Positions 1-9,094 of a stretch of DNA of 64,000 nucleotides are shown piece by piece. Source of the stretch: Pusillimonas sp. MFBS29 (GTDB taxonomy: Bacteria > Pseudomonadota > Gammaproteobacteria > Burkholderiales > Burkholderiaceae_B); assembly GCF_020687695.1 (NCBI RefSeq), contig NZ_JAJEWL010000007.1, positions 62,001 through 126,000 of the forward strand, written 5' to 3'. Below the pieces are notes generated by a model. It ran no database searches and was not told the origin of the DNA. It saw nothing but the letters and a program-made list of their open reading frames with translations. The position numbers and the translations under genes were made by a program. Positions within the stretch are counted from its first letter, which is position 1, and every line of letters starts with the position of its first letter.

Positions 1-1
1 C

Positions 2-139
2 GACGTCGAGCTGGCCAAACGCTATGCCTCGCGCATCGTTGGCATGTCGGGCGGCCACGTTGTCTACGATGGCCAGGCCGATGGCCTGAGCACCGAGGTA
101 CTCAAGGAAATCTATGGGGGCGAGTCGTGGCTCCAATAG
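2..139 (+). CDS. phnC: Phosphonate ABC transporter ATP-binding protein, C-terminal end (partial)
   Basis: The reading frame is open from the window edge to TAG at 137-139 and gives the last 45 residues of a protein ending GGESWLQ. The segment [20 protein letters not shown] resembles the tail of PhnC-type ATPases, where a transport-direction helix is followed by a strand carrying the D-G turn. The Walker motifs lie upstream of the window. The assignment rests mainly on the two PhnE-type permeases that follow at once; the first overlaps this stop by 13 bp. In this family PhnC energises phosphonate import at the cytoplasmic face. It is truncated by the window edge, so it is not a pseudogene call. 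Confidence 0.75.
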   Translation, partial: DVELAKRYASRIVGMSGGHVVYDGQADGLSTEVLKEIYGGESWLQ

Positions 140-1008
140 TTGCACCTGTATCCGGGCCACAAGTGAAACCATTTGCGCTGTCACCGAAGGTCAAATGGGG
201 CATTTTGCTTATCGTGCTCTACACCGTTTTCGCTGCCACGCAACTCGGGTTCTCCTGGGACCGCTTCGAGGCTGGTCTGGGCCACGGCGCAAAATTCCTG
301 GCACGCATGTTCCCGCCCAGCGTCGATCGCCTCGATGTCTTATGGAAGGGCATAGCCGAAAGTCTGGAAATCGCGGTACTGTCCACCACCCTTGGAATCA
401 TTCTGTCGCTGCCGCTCAGCCTGCTGGGTGCACGTAACCTGATGCCGGTATGGGCAACCTGGCCGGCACGAGCGGTGGTGTCCTTGTGCCGTGCGCTGCA
501 CCCGGTCATTGTGGCCATCATCTTCGTGAAGGCCGTGGGCTTTGGTGCGCTGGCCGGCGTGCTTGCACTTACAGTGGCCTCCATTGGTTTCATCGGCAAG
601 CTGTTCACCGAGTCCATAGAAGAAATTTCACTCAAGCAAGTAGAGGCCGTTCGCGCCACTGGTGCATCGTTTATCAACGTCATCATTTTCGCGGTGTTGC
701 CTCAGGTGTTTGCCCGTTTCGTCGGGTTTTCCACCTACCAGATGGACTCGAACCTGCGTAACTCCACCATGGTCGGCATCGTGGGCGCCGGCGGTATTGG
801 CGGCACACTGTTCTCGGCCTTCCAGCGCTTCGACTACGATTTCGTCTGCACCATACTGGCCACCATCATCGCCATCATCATGGTAGGCGAACTGCTGGCT
901 GGCGTCGTACGCGCCATCTTGCTCGACAACGTATCACTGGGATCGATTTTCGCGAAGAAGGCACAGGGCCCTGCACGCGCATCACACTCCCTCGAGGAGG
1001 ATGCATGA
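127..1008 (+). CDS. phnE: Phosphonate ABC transporter permease PhnE (first copy)
   Basis: This 293-residue inner-membrane protein starts at GTG 127, with a GGGGG ribosome site just upstream, inside the end of the ATPase gene. The start fits translational coupling. Hydrophobic segments begin near residue 25 ([18 protein letters not shown]) and recur to the C-terminus. The cytoplasmic EAA loop that contacts the ATPase is visible near residue 173 as [13 protein letters not shown], followed by a PQ pair. The [17 protein letters not shown] segment is typical of PhnE. PhnE permeases form the channel for phosphonates or phosphite brought by PhnD. Downstream it overlaps the second permease by ATGA. 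No C-P lyase gene is seen here, so the actual substrate is open. Confidence 0.9.
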   Translation: MAPIVAPVSGPQVKPFALSPKVKWGILLIVLYTVFAATQLGFSWDRFEAGLGHGAKFLARMFPPSVDRLDVLWKGIAESLEIAVLSTTLGIILSLPLSLLGARNLMPVWATWPARAVVSLCRALHPVIVAIIFVKAVGFGALAGVLALTVASIGFIGKLFTESIEEISLKQVEAVRATGASFINVIIFAVLPQVFARFVGFSTYQMDSNLRNSTMVGIVGAGGIGGTLFSAFQRFDYDFVCTILATIIAIIMVGELLAGVVRAILLDNVSLGSIFAKKAQGPARASHSLEEDA

Positions 1009-1814
1009 GCACCAACCTGCAATCTTTTCCCGGCACCTGGGTACGCTACACGCCAGGCCAGCGTCTGCTGCGCTTCGCGCTGTACCTGCTTTTTGTGCTC
1101 GCAATCGTCCAGTCCCTGCGCAGCATCGACGTCATACCGGAGTTCCTCTACGATGCGCCCGCGCAAATGGGCGATCTGCTTCAGCGGATGTGGCCGGTAT
1201 CGTGGCGCAGCTTCCCCGGGTCCATCCAGAAGGCCTTGATAGAAACGCTGCACATGGCCACCATGGGCACCATCCTGGCGGTCATTCTGGCCGTTCCGGT
1301 GGGGCTCGCTGTTGCCAATAACCTGACACCCAACCGGGCCGTCAACTTCGTTGCGCGCTTCATCCTGGTGTCCAGCCGATCCATCAACTCGCTGGTCTGG
1401 GCGTTGCTGTTCATTGCCATATTCGGCCCCGGGCCACTGGCGGGCACGATTGCCATTGCCTTCCGGTCCATAGGCTTCATAGGCAAGCTGCTGGGCGAAG
1501 CCATAGAAGATGCCCATCGCGGGCCTATCGAAGCCCTGACTGCCACCGGGGCCAGCAAAGGGTCCATCATCGCCTACGGCTACTGGCCGCAGATACGCCC
1601 TGCGTTTTGGTCCATAGTGCTGCTGCGCTGGGACATCAACGTACGCGAATCGGCAGTGCTCGGCCTGGTTGGCGCAGGCGGTATAGGCATGGCCCTGAAC
1701 AGCGCCATGGATCTTTTCCAATGGGACAAGGTCTCCCTTATCCTGCTGCTTATCTTTGCCATTGTCATCGTGGCCGAGGTCGTCATCACTCGCGCCCGCA
1801 AGACGCTGCTCTGA
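1005..1814 (+). CDS. phnE: Phosphonate ABC transporter permease PhnE (second copy)
   Basis: A second PhnE-type permease of 269 residues follows, starting at ATG 1005 inside the TGA of the first copy, with GAGGAGG as ribosome site. It has hydrophobic spans along its length, an EAA loop near residue 176 (EALTATGASKGSIIAYG) and the NVRESAVLGLVGAGGIG segment that matches the first copy. Tandem non-identical PhnE genes are common in alpha- and betaproteobacteria, where they are thought to form a heterodimeric channel; that is family knowledge, not shown here. It is the last gene of the transporter operon. A strong inverted repeat follows 10 bp after its stop. Confidence 0.9.
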   Translation: MSTNLQSFPGTWVRYTPGQRLLRFALYLLFVLAIVQSLRSIDVIPEFLYDAPAQMGDLLQRMWPVSWRSFPGSIQKALIETLHMATMGTILAVILAVPVGLAVANNLTPNRAVNFVARFILVSSRSINSLVWALLFIAIFGPGPLAGTIAIAFRSIGFIGKLLGEAIEDAHRGPIEALTATGASKGSIIAYGYWPQIRPAFWSIVLLRWDINVRESAVLGLVGAGGIGMALNSAMDLFQWDKVSLILLLIFAIVIVAEVVITRARKTLL

Positions 1815-1824
1815 TCAGCAAAAA

Positions 1825-1859
1825 ACAGTGCAGCAGTGGCCCGCGCCATGCTGCACTGT
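1825..1859. repeat. Long inverted repeat after the phn operon
   Basis: ACAGTGCAGCA at 1825-1835 pairs perfectly with TGCTGCACTGT at 1849-1859. An inner TGGC/GCCA stem around a CCGC loop extends it, with one bulged G at 1836. On the plus strand no T run follows. On the minus strand the stem is followed by six T (the A run at 1819-1824), so as an intrinsic terminator it is better built for leftward transcription, although all nearby genes read rightward. It may also stabilise the phn mRNA 3' end. Confidence 0.6.
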
Positions 1860-1917
1860 GAAAGCGGTATCCCGGGCAAAAAGGTAATATTTGACCATTA
1901 CCTTTCCGGGGTTACCG

Positions 1918-2913
1918 ATGCTCGAACGAGAACTGAAATTTTTTGTCCCGCCCGCCGCCCGGCAGGCGCTTGAGGCCGAGCTGCGCCAGGCCGGTGCGCA
2001 ACCGCTAGTCTTGCGTGCCCGTTACTTCGATACCCCGGATCAGGCACTCGCCCGCGCCGGAGTTGCCCTGCGCCTGCGCCTGGAAGGCGAACAGTGGGTG
2101 CAAACCGTGAAGGCACCCGGACCGGACGAGCTGAGCCGCACTGAAATCAACCACCCGCGCGCCGAGCCCGTGCTCGATATCTCGCTGTACCGCGACACCG
2201 CACTGCAGTCCATCTTTGCCGACCTGGGCCAAACGCTGCTGATGCGCTATGAAACCGATATTACCCGGCTGGTGCTGCGCCACGAAGGCGGAGGAGGTGC
2301 GGTCGAGTTTGCCTATGACCAGGGCTGCATCCGCTCAGGCCAGGCAACGATAGAGGTATGCGAACTGGAACTCGAGCAAATGGGCTGCAGCATCGCTCAT
2401 CTTTTCGAGCTGGGCCGGCATTGGCTGGAACGCTACGGGCTGGTGCTGGATTTTCGCAGCAAGGCAGAACGGGGCGGGCACCTGGCCAATATCGTCCACC
2501 AGGGAAATCCCACAGACCGCTCTGTGCCGCCCTTTCCTCCACGGGAACCCAAGGCAATGGTCCTGCGCGCCGACATGACACTGCGCCAGGCTTATCTGGA
2601 ATACGCCAACGACTGCCTGAATCAGATTGTGCGCAATGCCATGCCCCTGGCTGCAGAACACACAGACGGGCAGAGCGCTCTGGGCGCCGAATACGCACGC
2701 CAGATGCACGCAGGCATGCAGCGCCTGCAATCATCCTGGTCGCTCTGCTTGGCCCACACAGACATCGATCCAATGGGGCTCGATGCCAGGCTTGAGGCTT
2801 TATCGGGGGCGACCGATCCGCAAGCCACCCAGGCATTGGCTGCCAGTGTGCCATTCCAGGGCTGCCTGCTGGGGATACTGCAGCATCTGGTGGAGCAGGC
2901 AGCCCTCGCTTAG
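1918..2913 (+). CDS. CYTH domain protein with short CHAD-like tail (inorganic triphosphatase type)
   Basis: The frame opens at TTG 1891, but ATG 1918 is preferred because it puts the CYTH signature ExExK (ERELK, residues 3-7) right at the N-terminus, as in the family. That gives 331 residues. Residues 1-200 show the alternating charged strands of a triphosphate tunnel enzyme (RARYFDTPDQAL, RLRLEGEQWVQTVKAPG, VEVCELELE-like motif, then a DFRSKAERG segment). These enzymes hydrolyse inorganic triphosphate or related compounds with Mg. The remaining 120 residues keep a CHAD-like helix (EYARQMHAGMQRLQSSW) but are far shorter than the roughly 200 residues of a usual CHAD domain, and the His-rich pattern is poor. 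It converges on ftsY with 17 bp between the stops. Confidence 0.8.
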   Translation: MLERELKFFVPPAARQALEAELRQAGAQPLVLRARYFDTPDQALARAGVALRLRLEGEQWVQTVKAPGPDELSRTEINHPRAEPVLDISLYRDTALQSIFADLGQTLLMRYETDITRLVLRHEGGGGAVEFAYDQGCIRSGQATIEVCELELEQMGCSIAHLFELGRHWLERYGLVLDFRSKAERGGHLANIVHQGNPTDRSVPPFPPREPKAMVLRADMTLRQAYLEYANDCLNQIVRNAMPLAAEHTDGQSALGAEYARQMHAGMQRLQSSWSLCLAHTDIDPMGLDARLEALSGATDPQATQALAASVPFQGCLLGILQHLVEQAALA

Positions 2914-2930
2914 GCGGGCCGAACCCAGGG

Positions 2931-4223
2931 CTAATCTCCGAGCAAGGCGGACGCAAACTCCTTGGCCACGAAAGGCTGCAAATCATTCAGGCTTTCGCCT
3001 ACGCCTATCCAATAAACGGGCACAGGGCGCACGCCCTGGCTGCCGGCCGCCACTGCTGCCAGCGTCCCGCCCTTGGCCGTACCGTCAAGCTTGGTAACCA
3101 CCAGTCCCGTCAGGTCCAGGGCGGCGTCGAAAGCACGTATCTGAGCGATGGCATTCTGTCCGGTATTGCCGTCTATCACCAGCAGCACCTCGTGCGGTGC
3201 CGCGGCGTCAGCCTTACCGATGACTCTTTTAATCTTCTTGAGCTCCTCCATCAGATGCAGCTGCGTCGGCAAACGACCGGCCGTATCGATCATGACGACA
3301 CCGGCCTCACGGGCGCGCCCTGCGTTGACTGCATCGAACGCAACTGCAGCCGGATCACCGCCGTCCTGCGCGATGACCGCTACATTGTTGCGTGCTCCCC
3401 ATTCCACCAATTGCTCACGCGCAGCGGCACGGAAGGTATCCCCCGCAGCCAGCAACACCTTGGCGCCCTGGGCCTGGAAGTGATTGGCCAGCTTGCCTAT
3501 GGACGTGGTCTTTCCTGCGCCATTAACACCGGCGATCATGACCACCAGCGGGGCTGTCTTGCCCAGAGGAAACTGTTTTTCCAGTGGTGCCAGGTGATCG
3601 GCCAGAATATCGCGTAGCGCCGCCTTGACCTGTGACGCGTCATCCAGACGCTCTTTGCGCACCCGGGCACGTAAAGCGGCAAGCAGTTTCTCGGTGGCTT
3701 CGACACCTGCATCCGCCATAATCAGCGCAGTCTCGAGTTCCTCAAACAGCGACTCATCGACCTTTACGCCAACAAATAGGCCGCCCAGGCTTTGTCCCGT
3801 GCGCGCCAGACCTTTTTTCAGTCGTGCCAGCCAGGAGCCCTTCTCGACAGGCGCAGCGGCGGGCTCAACCGTCTCAGGCTCTGGCTCAGGCTCTGGCTCT
3901 GGCTCTGGCTCAGGCTCTGGCTCAGGCTCTGGCTCAGGTTCAGCCTCTGGTTCAGCCTCTGGCTCTGGTTCAGCCTCTGGCTCCGGTTCTGGTTCAGGCT
4001 GCGGCTGGATTTCAGGCTCTGGCTCGGGTTCCGGCTGCTGCTCCACCACGGGCTCGGGTTCAGACAAAACAAGCTCATCGGCCACCGGTGCAGCAACCGC
4101 CTGCGCACTGTCGGACGGAGCTTCGGAGGCCTGCCCCGCATCCTGCCCAAGCTTCTCTTCCTCGGCCGGTTGTCCGGCCTCTTGCGCCGGCTTCTGATTT
4201 TTCTTTCTAAAAAAGCTGAACAT
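2931..4223 (-). CDS. ftsY: Signal recognition particle receptor FtsY
   Basis: FtsY is the SRP receptor GTPase that docks ribosome-nascent-chain complexes at the inner membrane. ATG 4223 ([11 protein letters not shown]) is chosen because this basic start is typical; the frame opens further upstream at 4286, but that part would overlap rsmD. The protein has 430 residues: an acidic N-terminal A region, here dominated by Pro-Glu repeats (about residues 55-120), then the N and G domains. G motifs are clear: GVNGAGKTT near residue 232, [27 protein letters not shown] and [10 protein letters not shown]. The C-terminal [12 protein letters not shown] segment is conserved. The 61-bp gap to the divergent rsmD must hold both promoters. 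Confidence 0.97.
   Translation of the reverse strand: MFSFFRKKNQKPAQEAGQPAEEEKLGQDAGQASEAPSDSAQAVAAPVADELVLSEPEPVVEQQPEPEPEPEIQPQPEPEPEPEAEPEPEAEPEAEPEPEPEPEPEPEPEPEPEPEPETVEPAAAPVEKGSWLARLKKGLARTGQSLGGLFVGVKVDESLFEELETALIMADAGVEATEKLLAALRARVRKERLDDASQVKAALRDILADHLAPLEKQFPLGKTAPLVVMIAGVNGAGKTTSIGKLANHFQAQGAKVLLAAGDTFRAAAREQLVEWGARNNVAVIAQDGGDPAAVAFDAVNAGRAREAGVVMIDTAGRLPTQLHLMEELKKIKRVIGKADAAAPHEVLLVIDGNTGQNAIAQIRAFDAALDLTGLVVTKLDGTAKGGTLAAVAAGSQGVRPVPVYWIGVGESLNDLQPFVAKEFASALLGD
3870..4060 (-). repeat. Hexanucleotide Pro-Glu coding repeat inside ftsY
   Basis: The stretch is built from degenerate copies of a 6-bp unit (GGCTCT, GGCTCA or GGTTCA on the plus strand) that read as Glu-Pro dipeptides in FtsY, with occasional Ala-Glu or Gln. 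The purest run is at about 3880-3950. The reverse strand has Ser-Gly open frames that are only by-products of the repeat. Slipped-strand mispairing could vary the linker length without shifting frame when whole units change. Confidence 0.85.
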
Positions 4224-4284
4224 ACGATTTACACTATTCAAAATAGAATGGGTCCACACAAAATTCCGACACTCCGGATCTTGC

Positions 4285-4854
4285 ATGAAGAAACACGTTG
4301 TACGTATTGTAGGCGGTGATTACCGCAAAACACCTATTCCTGTCATTGACTCCAAAGGACTGCGCCCAACGCCTGACCGCGTTCGCGAAACCCTGTTCAA
4401 CTGGCTGCACTACTTTTGGGACGGCGAGTTCGCACAAAAGCGGGTGCTTGACCTTTTCGCCGGCACCGGTGCGCTTGGCTTTGAAGCGGCCTCGCGCGGT
4501 GTAGCCCATGTGCAGATGGTGGAAACCAGCCCCGCCGCGCTGTCCGCACTGCGCACCCTGCGGGACCGCCTGAAGGCCCATCACATCCGCATTCATGCAG
4601 GCGACGCGCTGGTGGCACTGAAGCGCATGAGCCCGGAATCCTTCGATCTGATCATGGTGGATCCCCCGTTCGACCAAGACTGGCTGGAACGCCTGTGGAA
4701 CTTGCTGCCTGCGGTTCTCACGCCTGCCGGCTTGCTGTATATTGAAGCCGAAGCCGCCGTGGATCCTCCCGCCGGCTTCGAAATCCTGCGGCAAGGCAAG
4801 GCAGGACACGTGCACTTTCATCTGCTAAGATTTGCTGCAACGCAAAAAACAGTC

Positions 4855-4872
<18 letters not shown>
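4285..4872 (+). CDS. rsmD: 16S rRNA (guanine966-N2)-methyltransferase RsmD
   Basis: This 195-residue enzyme is a SAM-dependent methyltransferase that modifies G966 of 16S rRNA during 30S assembly. The N-terminus carries the family signature [14 protein letters not shown] and [17 protein letters not shown]. The SAM-binding motif [13 protein letters not shown] lies at residues 56-68 and the catalytic DPPF at residues 126-129. Length and motif order are normal for RsmD. It is divergent from ftsY, the usual pairing in proteobacteria, and is followed 75 bp later by coaD, another standard neighbour. An AT-rich hairpin overlaps its stop codon. Confidence 0.96.
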
Positions 4873-5460
<588 letters not shown>

Positions 5461-5497
5461 TACCCCGGCAGCAGCCAAACTACATTACACTGCGCTT

Positions 5498-5540
5498 GCC
5501 CTGCCCTTACAGGCGGGGCGTATTTGTTTTCTTTTTGTTT
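5498..5540 (+). terminator. Rho-independent terminator after coaD
   Basis: GCCCTGCC (5498-5505) pairs with GGCGGGGC (5512-5519), one T-G wobble, around a 6-nt loop. A T-rich stretch follows from 5521 to about 5540. It sits between the coaD stop and the ferredoxin start. Confidence 0.6.
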
Positions 5541-5547
5541 GCTTTAG

Positions 5548-5805
<258 letters not shown>

Positions 5806-5844
5806 ATGCAGTCTGGCATGCCTGAACCGCACGCCAGCAAAAGC

Positions 5845-6231
5845 TTAAAGCTCGGGCCAAAGCACCCTTCCCGCCTCCGGATGAACCTTGACCAGCTTGC
5901 AGGGCTGGCCAAGAAACTGCGTGACCCACGCAGCGGCAAGCTCTCCTTCGTCCACGACATCAATCTGCTGCGTGCCTATATTGGCCACACCGCGCACGCT
6001 GTCATCATCTTCAATAACATCCAGAGGAATATCGAGTCTGAGCATGCCTGGCGCGCGCAACACCAGATAACCCATGCGCAATTCAACCTGAATATCAGCC
6101 AGCCGTTCACTATGGCTTTGCGACAGCCAGTGGCCGGTCGCGTCTACCACCAGCCAGCGCTTGTCATAGGGCTCGGCCGCTGAAGCCGCGGTGCCGCCAC
6201 AGGCGACGACAGGAAAATAAAGAGAGGTCAT
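5845..6231 (-). CDS. Short protein consisting of a MOSC N-terminal beta-barrel domain
   Basis: The start at ATG 6231 overlaps the stop of the AsmA-like gene (ATGA), which suggests coupling. The 128-residue product begins LYFPVVACGG and contains DKRWLVVDATGHWLSQSHSERLADI, the pattern of the MOSC_N domain found ahead of the molybdenum-cofactor sulfurtransferase C-terminal domain. The catalytic MOSC domain itself (about 150 further residues) is absent: the frame ends 40 bp before the ferredoxin stop. It could be a stand-alone scaffold or sensor, or a truncated remnant. The clean frame and start favour a real short gene. Confidence 0.65.
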   Translation of the reverse strand: MTSLYFPVVACGGTAASAAEPYDKRWLVVDATGHWLSQSHSERLADIQVELRMGYLVLRAPGMLRLDIPLDVIEDDDSVRGVANIGTQQIDVVDEGELAAAWVTQFLGQPCKLVKVHPEAGRVLWPEL

Positions 6232-8831
6232 TTGCCCAGCAATCCTTTTAGTGTTTCTCCGATGCTCTTGACCGCATCGGCCGGCTTGGCCGGGGCGCTT
6301 TCGGCATTGGCCGCCGGCTGAGCACCTTCCTTGTTGGAGAGCAGATCCATCAAGCCACCCTTGACGGCATCCTTGACCGTTTCGCTGGTGACTTCCTTCC
6401 ATTGAACCTGATAGCCGGGATCGCTGAAATGCCCCGATATGCGTACCGGCACCGTCACACCTTTCAAGTCGGCCAGCGCCTTGCCATCCTGCCCTGTGCG
6501 GGTATTGACCACGTTCACGTTCAGCATGACATCGAGCTGGTCATTGACCAGGTCCAGCGAGGCCGGACTGCCCTGTGTAATGCGCAGCAGGGGGCTGGCC
6601 ACCTTCAGTGCCTTGACCGTACCCTGGCCGTGGTCGAAAGCAAGCATGGCGTCGAAGGAAGTGAAGTCAGTCTTGCGACCCGGATCAAAACGGGTGGCAA
6701 TGGAAGGAACCTGCCCGCTGAACATATTGCGTACGATTTCATTGGCTTCACGCAAGGTTCGCGCGACATCAATACCGGTAATCATGCCATTGCGAATACT
6801 GACTTGTGTCGTTCCGTTCAGACCTGCTTCCAGTGCCGCCCCCGTCGAACCCTGGCTGGCCAGCTTGAGCTTTATTGTGCCTTGTCCGGACAAGCGGTCT
6901 TCGTTGGCAACCGCTTGAAGCAACGGCCCCATGCTGACTTTGGTCAGCGACATATCAGCAGACACTTCGTTCTTCGACGTAGCGGTCAGTGTGCCACTGA
7001 GCTTGCCGTCGTACAGGTCGGCCTTGATGCCGGTAACTTGCAGCTTGCCTTGTATGGCGCGAATCTTGGCGGCCAACGCCTTGGCCTCAATCTGCTTGAC
7101 CTTAAGGTCTGCGATCGCAATCGTACCGGTCAGATCGACAGCATCAAGAAACTGCAGGGCGGGCATGGGGAAGGTATCTGGCTTCTTCTTGGCCGGTGCC
7201 GGCGCGGAATCTTGAGCAGCATCGCCCGAACCCGATTTCTTGTCGGACACAGCAGGCGCCGCTGCGGGCCCCGGCGGGAACAGGGTATTGAAATCAAGCT
7301 TGTCGGCTTCCAGGTCAAAAACCACTTTGGGGTCATTGAGCTGCGTAGCCTTCAGACTGAAGTTCAGCTTGCTGCCGCTCAGCACCGCGTCAATTTCACT
7401 GAGCAGCTCATCTTTCGTAAGATCGGCCTGCACACTGCCGATAAAAGGGAACTCGAAGTTGCCGGCCGGCAAGGCCGGATCTTCAATACGGACATCACCG
7501 CGCATGGCGGACAAGCCGCCCAGCTTGCCGAAGACATCCCAGTGGGCCGGCGTCGTCATGTTCAGCTGAACCAGCCTGCTGCCCTCTTTAAGCCCGGCGT
7601 CTATCTTGAGCTCTTTCAGGGCCAGCTTGCTGGCATTGCCGCTGATACCATTCATGGCCAGCGTAATGCCCAATACGCTATCGGGTTTGCTGAGCTTGAC
7701 TGCGCCCGCAATCGGTTCGCCTGCTGCCGACTCGGGGGAAATGGCCAGGCGTGGCGCATCGAACGCCACTTCGAAGGCCTGGTCGGGCAAATTGCCCTTG
7801 GCGCGGTAAGCCAGCTTTTCAAGCTTGAGTTCAGCCTGGCTGCGATCGGCCATCAACTGAGGCACGCTCAACGTGGTCTCGAATCCTTTTACTGGCGTCG
7901 GGCCTTTGATATCACCCTGTACCAACAGTTCAAGATTGCTGGCACTGAGCATCTGGGAATAGGCGCTGTATGCCAGGTTGCCTCGCAAAGTGACTGATTT
8001 CGCGGCCAGCGGCCCCAGCAGACCGTTGGCAACCACGTTGATCTTTTGCGCCGAATAAGAACGCTGGTCGGGATTGAACAACACCAGCGCCTGCCCGTCG
8101 AAGCTGGTGTCGGCAACCGGATACTCGCCAACAAGCTTGCCTTTAAGAGCCACGTCAAAAGCCTGATTGGCCGTCATCCGGCCGGTATTCACATCCAGGG
8201 CTTCGATGCGTCCGATGGCGCCGCTTACATGGTCATAGAAATGAATTTCACCGTTCTTCAGGGTCAGGCCGGCGATGTCTATCTGCAAGTCGGTGCCTTG
8301 TACCGAGTTGGCAGCATAGGCGGCCGGAAACGTTGACAAGGGAAACGTTACGGCATCTTGTTCTGCCGGGGCTGAAGGCAGCAGACTGGCAGCACCCAGC
8401 ACAGGCGCAGCCGCGCCCAGCATCGCGCCGGGCCGGTCGAGCAGATCGCGGAAGTTGAACTGACCTTTTTCATCGCGCGTAACCCAGGCCTTGACGCCCG
8501 TAACCGCCACATGGTCGACGACCAGGCGATTGAACATCAGGGGCCAGATGGCCACGGCAAAGCGCGCACTGTCTATCGATGCGAACGTGTCGGTGCTATT
8601 GCGATTTGACAGCGAGACATCTTCTACCGACAAGCCTATGCGTGGAAACAAGGACAGTTGAATATCGCCCTTGATGGTCAAACTGCGTTGATAGCGGTTA
8701 TAGACAACTTCTTCCAGCTTGTTTTTATAGGCATTCGGGTCGAATGTCAGCAAAAAAATCGCAATGCCGACCACGGCGACAATAAACAGCACAACGAGAC
8801 TGATCAGTACCCGTTTCAACCAAACTTTCAT
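6228..8831 (-). CDS. AsmA family protein
   Basis: The 867-residue protein starts with a basic turn and one transmembrane helix (about residues 7-28, VLISLVVLFIVAVVGIAIFLLTF), then FDPNAYKNKLEEVVYNRYQRSLTIKG, the classic AsmA N-terminal pattern. The long remainder is made of beta-strand repeats ending in a second AsmA-type module (residues about 600-810), with a low-complexity linker rich in Ala, Pro and Lys near residues 535-560. AsmA-like proteins are inner-membrane anchored, span the periplasm and are linked to phospholipid transport to the outer membrane. That role is family knowledge; nothing here shows the cargo. It is the first gene of a two-gene leftward unit. Confidence 0.9.
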   Translation of the reverse strand: MKVWLKRVLISLVVLFIVAVVGIAIFLLTFDPNAYKNKLEEVVYNRYQRSLTIKGDIQLSLFPRIGLSVEDVSLSNRNSTDTFASIDSARFAVAIWPLMFNRLVVDHVAVTGVKAWVTRDEKGQFNFRDLLDRPGAMLGAAAPVLGAASLLPSAPAEQDAVTFPLSTFPAAYAANSVQGTDLQIDIAGLTLKNGEIHFYDHVSGAIGRIEALDVNTGRMTANQAFDVALKGKLVGEYPVADTSFDGQALVLFNPDQRSYSAQKINVVANGLLGPLAAKSVTLRGNLAYSAYSQMLSASNLELLVQGDIKGPTPVKGFETTLSVPQLMADRSQAELKLEKLAYRAKGNLPDQAFEVAFDAPRLAISPESAAGEPIAGAVKLSKPDSVLGITLAMNGISGNASKLALKELKIDAGLKEGSRLVQLNMTTPAHWDVFGKLGGLSAMRGDVRIEDPALPAGNFEFPFIGSVQADLTKDELLSEIDAVLSGSKLNFSLKATQLNDPKVVFDLEADKLDFNTLFPPGPAAAPAVSDKKSGSGDAAQDSAPAPAKKKPDTFPMPALQFLDAVDLTGTIAIADLKVKQIEAKALAAKIRAIQGKLQVTGIKADLYDGKLSGTLTATSKNEVSADMSLTKVSMGPLLQAVANEDRLSGQGTIKLKLASQGSTGAALEAGLNGTTQVSIRNGMITGIDVARTLREANEIVRNMFSGQVPSIATRFDPGRKTDFTSFDAMLAFDHGQGTVKALKVASPLLRITQGSPASLDLVNDQLDVMLNVNVVNTRTGQDGKALADLKGVTVPVRISGHFSDPGYQVQWKEVTSETVKDAVKGGLMDLLSNKEGAQPAANAESAPAKPADAVKSIGETLKGLLGK

Positions 8832-9003
8832 TTACAGCCTCTAAAACTGCGGGCGCCCTAATAGGCGTCAGAGCGGACAACTAGCTATGCTAACCCAAGT
8901 TACGGGCAATTTTCAGGCTGGAGTAGGCTTTGCGGACGCATGCTTACAAATAGTAAAAGCGCGGCTACAGCATGGATTGCTTATTGCCGGAGGATATATA
9001 AAA

Positions 9004-9066
9004 ATGAAACAAAGTTCTAGCAATAATCACGCCTGCCCCATCTATAACGGTATGCTAGCAGGCTAG
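9004..9066 (+). other. Possible 20-codon leader ORF upstream of metY
   Basis: The 263-bp gap between the AsmA gene and metY holds a short frame from ATG 9004 to TAG 9066, preceded by GGAGG at 8989-8993. It encodes MKQSSSNNHACPIYNGMLAG. Its end overlaps a small dyad, GCTAG-cagg-CTAGC. It might be a leader peptide affecting metY, but it contains only two Met codons and no clear attenuator, so it may be chance. Apart from this, only AT-rich promoter-like sequence is seen in the gap. Confidence 0.2.
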
Positions 9067-9094
9067 CCCTTCAATTCAACCCATAAGAGCAGCC

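Noticed and set aside
2-139. PhnC fragment as a pseudogene
   Set aside because: The frame is open to the window edge, so the missing part is outside the window.
834-1721. 295-codon minus-strand frame across the two phnE genes
   Set aside because: Both permeases have EAA loops and overlapping starts; the antisense frame has a low-complexity Gly/Gln-rich translation with no membrane pattern.
3870-4060. Repeat array considered as a CRISPR or tandem regulatory array
   Set aside because: The units are 6 bp, contiguous, without spacers, and lie in frame inside ftsY.
3625-4319. Plus-strand frames with long Ser-Gly or Leu-Trp repeats opposite ftsY
   Set aside because: They are by-products of the Pro-Glu coding repeat on the other strand; ftsY motifs on the minus strand are complete and the frames have no ribosome sites or family features.
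6402-7997. 531-codon plus-strand frame opposite the AsmA-like gene
   Set aside because: The minus-strand protein has a membrane anchor and AsmA pattern across the same stretch, while the plus-strand translation has no recognisable domain and no upstream ribosome site.
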